Of a stretch of 64,000 bases of DNA, positions 43,850 through 51,506 are shown piece by piece. This DNA is from Bifidobacterium asteroides (GTDB lineage: Bacteria > Actinomycetota > Actinomycetes > Actinomycetales > Bifidobacteriaceae): contig NZ_QGLL01000006.1 of assembly GCF_003202695.1 (NCBI RefSeq), forward strand, positions 310,001 to 374,000. The letters are read 5' to 3'. Within the stretch, counting starts at the first letter, position 1. Every line of letters starts with the position of its first letter. The translations under genes were made by a program, and so were the position numbers. The notes below the pieces were generated by a model. That model searched no databases and was not told the origin of the DNA. It was given only the letters and a program-made list of their open reading frames with translations.

Positions 43850-45274
43850 TTACTCGCCTATGGCATGCGATATGACGCTGACAGAGTTCTCGAATCTGGT
43901 GGTCAGAGCTTGGATTCCTGTGGCTGCGGCACCAAGCACGGATGCGATGAGCACCACTACGATCCAAGCGCCCCATTGCACGCTCATCTGTGCTTTGCCC
44001 ATGAAGCGCGAGAGCATGAAGGTAAGGGATGAGGTGCAGAGCAAGGTGATGACCAGGGAGAACAGTGTGCTGGTAATCATAGTGATGATGCCGTCAAGTG
44101 CGCCCAATACTCTGAGCTGGCCGATTCCAGCACCTGATACGTAGGTCAGCGCCAGATCAAGTCCTCTGCCTTTGGAAGTGATCAAGGTGCCTGCAATTGC
44201 ACCTGTTATCGCGATGATCAGTGGCGGTCCAGTGAGCGCCAAGAGACTCGCAAACATGTCTGCGGTCGCCGGAATGGTGCTGTCTGGTGTGGGGGGCAAA
44301 GCGACTTGCATGGTGGTGATCATCGTGCTTAACCCTCCGCTGACGGTCATCAGCAATGACAGACCTGCAGTCATCGGGATGATCGCCGCTCCCTGGCGCT
44401 GTATGCTGCCGACAGCCTGCTGGCCTGCCAGCCTCCAGGTTCTGGATGGCAACGCCACAATACGCGTCCATATCGCCGTGAAGCCGGGCAGGAGGTATGG
44501 CGCGAAAGCCGCCAGCGAGAATATCAGGAGGAACATGCCGCCCATGGCGAAGGCAAGAAATACCGTCATCTGATCTGGAACGGCATCGCTGCTCATCTGA
44601 CTGGCACGAGGGTTAGTTGCAAGTGTAAAAGCTGGAATCAGCAGCATGCAGCCCGCGCCAATCAAGCATATGGTCCCCAGAAGGAAGCGGAAGACGCCTA
44701 TCCGCTTTGGCGGATTTTGGGATTGCCTGAGTGCTTCCATTGGTCGTATTTTCGAGAGCGAACGGATAGTCAACAGGGTGCTTATGAAGATGGGCGCAGC
44801 GCTGAAAGCGAGGCCTTTGCCCAGCGAATTGAACAGGTGGCTGCTGGCATACGTCAAATGAAAATCGAGTGGATTTGTCACCATGGCGAAGATCAAGGGC
44901 GTAATCACTGGCAGCAAAAGGCAGGTGGCTGCAATAGACAGGATGAATAATCCTATGACTATCAGCAGATTCCAGGCCAGCAGTTGCCAAGGCAGAGCGC
45001 CTTGTAAAACCATGAGCGCCAGTTGATGCCGTCGTTGATTCAGTGCTGAGTTCATGACCCATAGCAGCACAGCTACGGTGATGATCACGCTGAATGCTAA
45101 GGCGGGACCAGTGTATGAGGATCCAAGTTCCTGCTCCGGGCCCTGATAGTCCTGATCAATGATTGCGGCGACCGCAATGAGGGAACAGATGACAGTCTGG
45201 GATACGACCATGGCCAGCAAGACGGCGCTCCAGACCTTGGGCGCTGCTTTGAGTTCGGACAGAGCGCCTCTCAT
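43850..45274 (-). CDS. FtsX-like permease of an ABC exporter
   Basis: 474 residues, with about ten transmembrane segments in two FtsX-like halves (NQRRHQLALMVLQGALPWQL in the first; DLALTYVSGAGIGQLRVLGA in the second). No large extracytoplasmic MacB domain. The start at 45274 overlaps the ATPase stop; an upstream frame to 45343 has no support. With the LolD-like ATPase it forms a transporter of the type seen in antimicrobial-peptide resistance or lipoprotein/peptide release. Substrate unknown. No kinase or regulator gene adjoins it. Confidence 0.85.
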   Translation of the reverse strand: MRGALSELKAAPKVWSAVLLAMVVSQTVICSLIAVAAIIDQDYQGPEQELGSSYTGPALAFSVIITVAVLLWVMNSALNQRRHQLALMVLQGALPWQLLAWNLLIVIGLFILSIAATCLLLPVITPLIFAMVTNPLDFHLTYASSHLFNSLGKGLAFSAAPIFISTLLTIRSLSKIRPMEALRQSQNPPKRIGVFRFLLGTICLIGAGCMLLIPAFTLATNPRASQMSSDAVPDQMTVFLAFAMGGMFLLIFSLAAFAPYLLPGFTAIWTRIVALPSRTWRLAGQQAVGSIQRQGAAIIPMTAGLSLLMTVSGGLSTMITTMQVALPPTPDSTIPATADMFASLLALTGPPLIIAITGAIAGTLITSKGRGLDLALTYVSGAGIGQLRVLGALDGIITMITSTLFSLVITLLCTSSLTFMLSRFMGKAQMSVQWGAWIVVVLIASVLGAAATGIQALTTRFENSVSVISHAIGE

Positions 45275-46002
45275 GCCATGGGCGCTTTCGCAGAGAATGA
45301 CTGGCTGATGCGGCCATCGCGCACGGCAAAAAGCCGATCGCACTGGCCTGCCACCTCATTGTTATGCGTCACCAAAACGATGGTTTTCTTTTCGTGGTTG
45401 GCAAGTTCCTTCAGCACCGATATGACCTTTTCTCCGGATTCCTGATCCAGGGCGCCAGTTGGCTCGTCCGCGAATACCACATCTGCGTCGGATAACAGGA
45501 CCCGGGCCAGGGCAACACGTTGCTGCTCGCCGCCAGACAGCAGGGTGACGCTTTTCTTTTTCTGATCGATCAGGCCAAAGTACTTCAAGAGAGAATCCGC
45601 CGTCTTTCTGGGGAAGCGGGTTCCACGAAGGGTGAATGGCAAAGCCAGATTCTGCTCGACTGTCATGCTGGTGATCAGGTTGTAGGACTGGAATACGAAG
45701 CCTAGATGCTGGCGTCTGAACTTGGTCATGGACGACAGCCCCAGATGGGTTATGTCCTTGCCCAGCAGAAGCACAGTGCCGCTAGAGGCCTTCTCCAGCC
45801 CAGCAAGGCAGTACAGCAGCGTCGATTTGCCGCTGCCTGACGGCCCTATGATGCCGGTCATCTCCCCCGGATAGGCAGTGAATGCGATGTCATTGAGAAT
45901 GGTCAGTGAATCGCCGCGGCGCGGGGAGACCACCATGGACAGCCCCGTAGCTTCAATTGTCGGTGTCGGGCCTCTGCTCACGCTCACGCTGGGGTCATTC
46001 AT
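45271..46002 (-). CDS. LolD/MacB-type ABC transporter ATPase
   Basis: 243 residues. Walker A GPSGSGKST, Q-loop FVFQSYNLITSM, signature LLSGGEQQRVALARVL, Walker B VVFADEPTGALD, H-loop VLVTHNNEV. The FADEPTGALD and VFQSYNL patterns are typical of the LolD/MacB/BceA group, which partners FtsX-like permeases such as the gene right after. I chose ATG 46002 (AAGGGAAAG upstream) over a start at 46053. Upstream are three phased 10-bp repeats. Confidence 0.92.
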   Translation of the reverse strand: MNDPSVSVSRGPTPTIEATGLSMVVSPRRGDSLTILNDIAFTAYPGEMTGIIGPSGSGKSTLLYCLAGLEKASSGTVLLLGKDITHLGLSSMTKFRRQHLGFVFQSYNLITSMTVEQNLALPFTLRGTRFPRKTADSLLKYFGLIDQKKKSVTLLSGGEQQRVALARVLLSDADVVFADEPTGALDQESGEKVISVLKELANHEKKTIVLVTHNNEVAGQCDRLFAVRDGRISQSFSAKAPMA

Positions 46003-46180
46003 AGTTGCATCTTTCCCTTGGATGATCATCGACGACCTTCCAGACCGAGGCATCTACGCTCAGTAATGCTGATTCGCCTCGCAGATGTCATGTACCCTCG
46101 TTCGTCGCTTGACCCTGTATGACGGTCATCCTTGTCGTCAACAGTCAATTCCATTGATATCAGCGAAAGAAGGGATGAAA

Positions 46181-46210
46181 TACCCTGATTTACCCTGAAT
46201 TATCCCTGAC
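46181..46210. promoter_or_regulatory. Three phased 10-bp direct repeats
   Basis: TACCCTGATT, TACCCTGAAT and TATCCCTGAC stand head to tail, 10 bases each, one helical turn apart. On the minus strand they read TCAGGG(A/T)A. They lie 179-208 bases upstream of the exporter ATPase start, in a 313-base gap. Phased direct repeats are a usual signature for regulators binding on one face of DNA. Related words TACCCTCG (46093) and GACCCTGT (46111) lie closer to the gene. Confidence 0.5.
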
Positions 46211-46260
46211 ACGGCCTGATTTTTCGAAATGACCGACACGCTCGGGCAGCTATGCTTACG

Positions 46261-46289
46261 CGCCGCCACTGGCAAAGTCAGTAGCGGCG
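46261..46289 (-). terminator. Hairpin after the alcohol dehydrogenase gene
   Basis: CGCCGC/GCGGCG and ACTG/CAGT stems with one mismatch and a 7-base loop, 27 bases beyond the dehydrogenase stop. No clear T-run, so a weak terminator call. Confidence 0.4.
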
Positions 46290-46315
46290 GGGATCAGCTG
46301 ATTACTGCAGCAGCC

Positions 46316-47356
46316 TCATTCGCTGACAAGCAGCAGGGATTTGATGGCGGTGCGCTGGTCCATGGCCTCATAGGCCTCCTGGATGTGATCCAAGGCAAAG
46401 CGCTGGGTGAAGACCTTGCCTGGCTGGATGTTGCCCTTGAGCACCTGATCAAGCAGCAGATGCCTGTCATATGTGGTGACTGCGGCCGTGCCCCCTCGCA
46501 GCCCAACATTGCGCCAGAACAGCTTAGAGGTGTCCATGGTGGTCTGCTGCGGTACGCCGACCCGGCCGACCACTGCGCCGGGCCGAGCCACCCTGACGGC
46601 GGTATCTGTGGACAGTTCAGTGCCCACGCATTCCAGGACCGCATCGGCTCCGCCTCCGTCGGTGAGGGCCATGACCTGCTCCACAGCAGCGTCGCCGCGT
46701 TCAGCCACGATGTCAGTGGCACCGAATTCACTAGCTAACCTTTGGCGGTCCTCATGCCGGCTCATGGCAATGATGCGTTCGGCCCCGCGCAGCTTGGCTG
46801 CTATGACTCCGCACAGACCCACCGCTCCATCGCCCATGACCACGACTGTGTCGCCTTCTTTGACCTGGGCTGTTGCGGCTGCATGATAACCGGTGGCCAT
46901 CACGTCGGAGAGGGTCAGCAGAGAGTCCAGCATGTCGTCGCTGTAGTCCTCAGGTTGGCCTGGAATCTTCACCAAGGCCCAGTCCGCATTGGTGAATCGC
47001 AGATACTCGCTCTGGTAGCCGCCGCTCCCCCGCCTGTCCGGATCAAAACAGTCACCGTCGAAGCCAGCCCTGCAGGCTGCGCAGTGCCCGCAGCCATGAG
47101 TGAAAGGCGCTATGACAAAGTCCCCTGGCTTGACATGAGTGACATCCGAGCCCACCTTTTCGACCAGGCCGATGGCCTCGTGCCCTACATGACTGCCTGA
47201 GGGCATTGAGGAAATACCCCGGTACCACCACAGGTCGGATCCGCACACGCAGGCACGGACGATCCGAATCACGGCATCTCCAGGCTTTTCGATATTCGGC
47301 ATCGGTGCTTCCTCCAGCTCGATGCGGCCCGGCTTTACAAACTTTGCTGCCTTCAT
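46316..47356 (-). CDS. Zinc-dependent medium-chain alcohol dehydrogenase
   Basis: 346 residues. Catalytic zinc ligands: Cys in RACVCGSDLWW, His-Glu in HVGHEAIGLVE. Structural zinc: four cysteines in GCGHCAACRAGFDGDC. Rossmann GDGAVGLCGVIAA follows. The YRG after the first cysteine and the GDC-FDPD segment resemble glutathione-independent dehydrogenases of the Zn-alcohol dehydrogenase class. NAD(P) preference cannot be read safely. GGAG precedes ATG 47356; start at 47371 lacks support. Isolated gene. Confidence 0.88.
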   Translation of the reverse strand: MKAAKFVKPGRIELEEAPMPNIEKPGDAVIRIVRACVCGSDLWWYRGISSMPSGSHVGHEAIGLVEKVGSDVTHVKPGDFVIAPFTHGCGHCAACRAGFDGDCFDPDRRGSGGYQSEYLRFTNADWALVKIPGQPEDYSDDMLDSLLTLSDVMATGYHAAATAQVKEGDTVVVMGDGAVGLCGVIAAKLRGAERIIAMSRHEDRQRLASEFGATDIVAERGDAAVEQVMALTDGGGADAVLECVGTELSTDTAVRVARPGAVVGRVGVPQQTTMDTSKLFWRNVGLRGGTAAVTTYDRHLLLDQVLKGNIQPGKVFTQRFALDHIQEAYEAMDQRTAIKSLLLVSE

Positions 47357-47592
47357 GCTCCTGCTCCCCATTCTTCACTACCTGGCGTATTTGCCTGCCA
47401 AGTATGCGGATGAAACATAGTCTACGGAGTTCAATCCGCTTGAAGTCAAGTCAATACCTTTTGTGCGCGATTCACCGAGGTGGGGACAAGATTGTTACGC
47501 GGGAATACGGTCACAAGATGCAACCATATATAGGTGCCGTATAGGTGTGCCGTCATATGTCTTGTGACTCGGCCGAACCACAAGAAATCAAC

Positions 47593-48270
47593 TCACTTGG
47601 AAGAGCTTTCAGGACTGCCAAGTTCCTTAAGGAAGGCGGCATAGGCTTGGGGATTGCGATGGTTTTTGCCTGCTTGGACGATCAGCCCGTGGTATTCGCG
47701 CAGATCGTTCAGTGGCCATTGATCAACCCGAATAAAATCCGCCTCGTACTCTTCACCCTCTTGGTATGACCGCAAGGAGGCCCACCCCAGACCGTCCAGC
47801 ATCCGGCGTGCGTAGGCGTCCCAGATGAAGCAGCGCTGGCCGAAGGCATAGAGCCGTATGACGTCCGCCGTCTCGCGTCCAACCCCGGCAATGGTGAGCA
47901 GGTCGTCACGCAGGCCTTCATCCGTGCAGTCCTCAACATCGGCCGTACGGATGCCATGAGCCAGCAGCCACTGAGCCAGGGCTTTGCAGGTGCGTGCCTT
48001 GGCCTTCATGAAGCCGCTTGATCTGATCAAGTTCGTCAGTCTTGCCAGGTCGACGTCGGCCATGTTGCAGGGATTGAGCAGATCGGCCGTGCGCAACTGC
48101 TCGATGGACATGGCCGCGTTTCCCCAGGCTGTATGTTGGACCAGCACCGCTCCGATCATCATTTCGAAGTCGGTCTCTGCCGGCCACCAATTCTGTACTC
48201 CCAGACGAGCGAGCAAACGTGAGTACAGCCACTTTGAGCAACCGGCATTTATCCTGCCTGAATTGCCCAT
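47593..48270 (-). CDS. Endonuclease III-like DNA repair glycosylase (HhH-GPD)
   Basis: 225 residues. HhH-GPD core: [20 protein letters not shown], then helix-hairpin-helix [20 protein letters not shown] and catalytic Asp in [11 protein letters not shown]. The C-terminal four-cysteine iron-sulfur loop of Nth/MutY is missing. The Lys of bifunctional Nth is not obvious in the hairpin (GRETA), so this is probably a monofunctional 3-methyladenine-type glycosylase of the helix-hairpin kind. ATG 48270 with GGTGGAGG upstream is preferred to ATG 48303. Confidence 0.8.
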   Translation of the reverse strand: MGNSGRINAGCSKWLYSRLLARLGVQNWWPAETDFEMMIGAVLVQHTAWGNAAMSIEQLRTADLLNPCNMADVDLARLTNLIRSSGFMKAKARTCKALAQWLLAHGIRTADVEDCTDEGLRDDLLTIAGVGRETADVIRLYAFGQRCFIWDAYARRMLDGLGWASLRSYQEGEEYEADFIRVDQWPLNDLREYHGLIVQAGKNHRNPQAYAAFLKELGSPESSSK

Positions 48271-48336
48271 AACGCCTCCACCAAACTGCTTGACACTTTC
48301 CATGGTAACAGCTGGCTCCAGCCGGTGCGGAGCGAG

Positions 48337-49011
48337 TCAGAGGATGGCAGGCGCCTGGGCGAAATCAGTGATAGCGCCATCGGCCTCAGAGCGAATGGAG
48401 TCCCAATCCTTGGCCGAAGACTGGTCGTACATGGCCCAGACCTTCATACCAGCGCGCTTGGCCGAATCGACGGCGACCAGAAGATCCTCGAACACTGTGC
48501 AGTGGTCAGGCGCGACGCCCAGCATCCGCGAAGCCAACAGATAGATTTCTGGTTCCTCCTTGCCGATGCTTTTGGCATCATCCACGCTGCAGACCTGGTC
48601 GAAATAATCGGTCATGCCAGCGTGCTTCAGAGCAGCCTGTCGCAGGCGCGGAGGGAGGCTGGTTGCCACAGCCAGGGCGGCACCGCTGGCTTTTAGCGCT
48701 TGCAGGTAATCAAGTGCATGTGGTTTGGGCTGCACAGCTGTGGCGTAGAGCAGGAGTGCATCCTCGTTCCACTCTTCCACAAGATCTTCTGGGCGCTCGT
48801 CAAGGTGGAAGCGGTCGATGGTGTATCTGGCGATGGCACCGGTCTGCATGGATGCCACTACAGATGCGTAGTCGTCCGGCATAGGGATGTTGCGGCGAGC
48901 AAAGAATCGTTGGTCGATTTCCTTCCAGACTCCCATAGAATCCAGAAGCGTGCCGTCGAGATCGAAGATGGCGGCCTTGCCAATGTTGACTTTTGTTCTA
49001 TCGTCGCCCAC
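48337..49011 (-). CDS. HAD-family hydrolase, beta-phosphoglucomutase/phosphatase-like
   Basis: 224 residues. Motif I AAIFDLDGTLLDSMGVW, motif II VATSLPPRLR, Lys in GKEEPEIYLLASRML, motif IV HCTVFEDLLVAVDSAKRAG. The cap is short (DYASVVASMQTGAIARYTID). Belongs to the YcjU/PgmB-like class I HAD group; the substrate is unknown. GTG start 49011 with AGGAG 11 bases upstream. Confidence 0.85.
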   Translation of the reverse strand: MGDDRTKVNIGKAAIFDLDGTLLDSMGVWKEIDQRFFARRNIPMPDDYASVVASMQTGAIARYTIDRFHLDERPEDLVEEWNEDALLLYATAVQPKPHALDYLQALKASGAALAVATSLPPRLRQAALKHAGMTDYFDQVCSVDDAKSIGKEEPEIYLLASRMLGVAPDHCTVFEDLLVAVDSAKRAGMKVWAMYDQSSAKDWDSIRSEADGAITDFAQAPAIL

Positions 49012-49240
49012 GCTGCATGTTCTCCTATTCGTCGAAGTTATTTATATTAGCATCACCACAGATCAGGTACGGTCGAGCATCTTAGAGTCGCAGTCTTCCC
49101 CGATAAGCCTTGGGATTAAAAAGTAGGTATGCTCAACAGTCTAATGTTGCCACATGAGGCTTCAATCCAAGCGGTTGTCAATTATTTTGCGCTCAGTGAG
49201 TGAAAAGCGCATAAAAGTTAAAGAAGATATACAATATTGG

Positions 49241-49269
49241 TTGAAACAATGTTAGCATGCAAATACTAG
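49241..49269 (+). promoter_or_regulatory. Promoter of the sdpR-like gene
   Basis: TTGAAA (49241-49246), 17-base spacer, TACTAG (49264-49269), 26 bases before the ATG. CAATATTG (49232-49239) and ACAATGTT overlap the -35 region and could be the repressor site, as expected for an autorepressor. Confidence 0.45.
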
Positions 49270-49294
49270 AGAAAATCATTGAAAAAGGAGACTT

Positions 49295-49633
49295 ATGGCT
49301 ATTCAAGAAACAACAGCGGCTCTGGCTGATCCCCTGCGTCGTGGTGTGCTGGATCTTTTGGAGCAGGGCGGCATGGAGGCGGGACGCCTGGCCAAAAAAC
49401 TGGGAATGACGCCATCCAAGCTGTCCTATCATCTGCGGAAGTTGAAAGAAGCAGACCTGATTGTCGGCCACAAGCAGGGCACCAGGGTCATCTACGAACT
49501 CAATCTGAGTGTGCTGGACAGCACTATTCAGTGGCTCTACCGCCTGCGGACCAGCGCCAGCGACAAGAGAAGTCTGCCCGAGCCGCGGACTGTGAGCAAG
49601 GAAACTGGTTCGACGGCAGTTTCTGAATCCTAA
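49295..49633 (+). CDS. ArsR-family repressor, SdpR-like
   Basis: 112 residues. Winged HTH: TTAALADPLRRGVLDLLEQG, then RLAKKLGMTPSKLSYHLRKL and HKQGTRVIYELNLSVLDSTI. No metal-binding ELCVCDL motif. The NLSVLDSTIQWLYRL tail matches the C-terminus of Bacillus SdpR (NTTVLQDSINWML), an autorepressor that the membrane protein SdpI sequesters when toxin is present. GGAGACTT precedes the ATG. The next gene encodes an SdpI-like protein 10 bases downstream. 20 residues of polar tail are extra. Confidence 0.85.
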   Translation: MAIQETTAALADPLRRGVLDLLEQGGMEAGRLAKKLGMTPSKLSYHLRKLKEADLIVGHKQGTRVIYELNLSVLDSTIQWLYRLRTSASDKRSLPEPRTVSKETGSTAVSES

Positions 49634-49643
49634 GGAGACTCTC

Positions 49644-50372
49644 ATGGCGGATGGAAGTAAAGCGGGTCGGTTCGTCCCGACCCTTGTCGCGGCTCAGTGG
49701 TTACCGGGGATAATCATGCTGGGCGTAAGCAGCATAGTAGTCAATCGTCTGCCGAATGAAAACGTCCCGCTTCATTGGAATGCACAGAACCAGGTGGATC
49801 GCTGGGGCTCCCCCCAGGAGCTGGTTTGGATGCCCTGCTTCTGTCTGGTCATTGCGCTGATTTGGACCATCCTCATGCTCGTCCTGCGTGCATATTTGAT
49901 TAAACGTGGTGATGAAGCGGGACATACTTTGACCGTTTTTCTTCTGGGTGGGCTATGCATGCAGATTATTTTCGCGGTTTTAGATCTGTTCGAATTAGCT
50001 TCCGCTGATCCTCATTGGGGACGGTGGCCGACGGATTTCGGCATTGATAAGGTTGCCATGCTATTGACTGGTCTGACTCTCATAGTCATCAGCAATCTTG
50101 CTCCTAAAATCAGGCCCAATGGCATCAGCGGTTTTCGGGTGCCAGGTGCCTTCTCCAGCCGCGAGGCTTGGCGCCGTTGTCAGCGGTTTGGCGGGGTGCT
50201 CTTCATGATTCTGGGCGTGGTCATGATCCTGTCTGCCCTGGCTTATAGCGGAGTCAGGCTCTATTGGATCTGTGGAACCGCTCTGGCAATCGCTCTTGTA
50301 CTCATTCTTGCCTATGGTTCATACGCTGGCAGAAAGTATGCCGGGCAGGGAGAACCTGTCTACCACCGTTAG
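49644..50372 (+). CDS. SdpI-family membrane protein (DUF1648 plus SdpI)
   Basis: 242 residues, about six transmembrane helices. The DUF1648 motif VPLHWNAQNQVDRWGSP follows the first helix; the SdpI motif ISNLAPKIRPNGISGFRVPG with REAWRRCQRFGG is in the second half (compare KPNxxxGIRTPWTL.SxExWxKT). In Bacillus, SdpI gives immunity to the toxin SdpC and relays its presence by binding SdpR. Here the sdpRI-like pair stands alone: no SdpABC toxin genes are seen in the window, so it may be orphan immunity or sense a different toxin. Confidence 0.85.
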   Translation: MADGSKAGRFVPTLVAAQWLPGIIMLGVSSIVVNRLPNENVPLHWNAQNQVDRWGSPQELVWMPCFCLVIALIWTILMLVLRAYLIKRGDEAGHTLTVFLLGGLCMQIIFAVLDLFELASADPHWGRWPTDFGIDKVAMLLTGLTLIVISNLAPKIRPNGISGFRVPGAFSSREAWRRCQRFGGVLFMILGVVMILSALAYSGVRLYWICGTALAIALVLILAYGSYAGRKYAGQGEPVYHR

Positions 50373-50409
50373 TTCATGTAGGCAATGCGTGAGCTAAAGG
50401 GGACTGTGA

Positions 50410-50630
50410 ATGACAGATCAGGATACAAGTAAGAACTTCCTGAATTCGTTGAAGGATTCGGAGCTGATTTAGATCAAATCAAGTACCCGGCAGCACAGTC
50501 TTTCATTATCAGCATTATTTCACTAGCCAAGCTGCAACAGTCTGGACAGGCATCTGCTCTCTCCCTAGAAACTGTAATAACAGACACCTCACAAACCCTG
50601 TATTTCATGGAAACCAGAGATAAAAGCTAA
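50410..50630 (+). pseudogene. Small frameshifted gene after sdpI
   Basis: ATG 50410 opens MTDQDTSKNFLNSLKDSE and stops after 20 codons. From 50433 another frame continues for 65 codons without a stop: EGFGADLDQIKYPAAQSFII, then LAKLQQSGQASALSLETVIT and LYFMETRDKS to TAA 50630. Joining them needs one frameshift near 50440. The tail has good coding texture. Possibly a small third gene of the sdpRI unit that has broken, or a sequencing slip. Not recognised. Confidence 0.35.
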
Positions 50631-50641
50631 TGCACTTCAAC

Positions 50642-50663
50642 CGGGGATGTAAGAGCATCCCCG
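50642..50663 (+). terminator. Terminator-like hairpin after the sdpRI unit
   Basis: CGGGGATG and CATCCCCG pair perfectly over 8 bp with a 6-base loop, 12 bases after the TAA at 50630, followed by an A/T-rich but not T-pure stretch. Confidence 0.6.
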
Positions 50664-50788
50664 ATATCCTTCTCATCTATATAAAATAATGACTGGCTGC
50701 ACGCCCAGCAATCCCCCGCACGTTTACCCGCTTGAACTTGCATAGCTATATTATAGTCAGTTTAGATCCCAGGAAAGTTCTTGCTTTC

Positions 50789-51268
50789 TTAGTAGCCATT
50801 CACAGTTTTGCTTAAATTTATGAATTCATATACGCCATCGTTCGATTTCTGCAGTTTAGAGTCTTCTATTTTAAATCCTGCTCTCTGATAAACTTTAATT
50901 GCACGTTTATTGAAGCTTGCCACTGATAGAACTATTATTCTGTAATTGGAATTATTCTGTATAAATGCTTCGATCTCTGTAACGAAATTTAATCCCAGCC
51001 CTCGTCCGGTTAAATCCGGTCTCAATCCTAAACCGACTTCCACTTTTTGCTCTGATAACCTTTCCAAGCAAAAATAACCAACCAGTTCATCTTTATCATT
51101 CAAAACCTGATAATACTTATCTCCACGCAATTTTGGAGTGATTATTTCTTCAAAATCCTCTGGATCATTTTCCATATCATAAAAACTATAAGTATCGCTG
51201 TAATGCCATTTTCTGGCGATCAGGTCTGCATTTGCTTGAGTTAATAGCGATATGTTTTTATATTTCAT
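50789..51268 (-). CDS. GNAT-family N-acetyltransferase, probably acquired
   Basis: 159 residues, GNAT fold: VGYFCLERLSEQKVEVGLGL, acetyl-CoA loop RPDLTGRGLGLNFV (R/Q-x-x-G-x-G/A), and C-terminal FNKRAIKVYQRAGF. Substrate unknown. The gene is much richer in A and T than its neighbours (many AAA, AAT, TTT and ATA codons), which points to acquisition from a low-GC donor such as a Firmicute. GGGA precedes ATG 51268; a TTG at 51283 is less likely. Confidence 0.85.
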   Translation of the reverse strand: MKYKNISLLTQANADLIARKWHYSDTYSFYDMENDPEDFEEIITPKLRGDKYYQVLNDKDELVGYFCLERLSEQKVEVGLGLRPDLTGRGLGLNFVTEIEAFIQNNSNYRIIVLSVASFNKRAIKVYQRAGFKIEDSKLQKSNDGVYEFINLSKTVNGY

Positions 51269-51506
51269 ATTTTCCCTACTCAATCTACAGACTCGGAATT
51301 ATTGCATTTAGTAATGGCGCAAAGACCTTCTTTAGGTGTCCCCAAAGTTAATTAATAAAATCTAAGCTGCGGGATAAATACAAACCCCGTCAGCCAAGTT
51401 TGCATTGCGTTCCGACTGGAATGAAGAGGGTCAAGGTGCTACGCCCGGTCTGCAGGGTTATGGAAAGGTCCCTGTGCCGACTAAAGAGCCAGGCCAGGGG
51501 CCATTT

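Noticed and set aside
43623-44144. 173-codon plus-strand open frame overlapping the FtsX gene end
   Set aside because: Most of it is antisense to the FtsX-like permease; the upstream part lacks coding texture and a ribosome-binding site.
46181-46210. CRISPR array or minisatellite
   Set aside because: Repeats are only 10 bases, contiguous and three in number, with no spacers or cas genes; operator-like spacing fits better.
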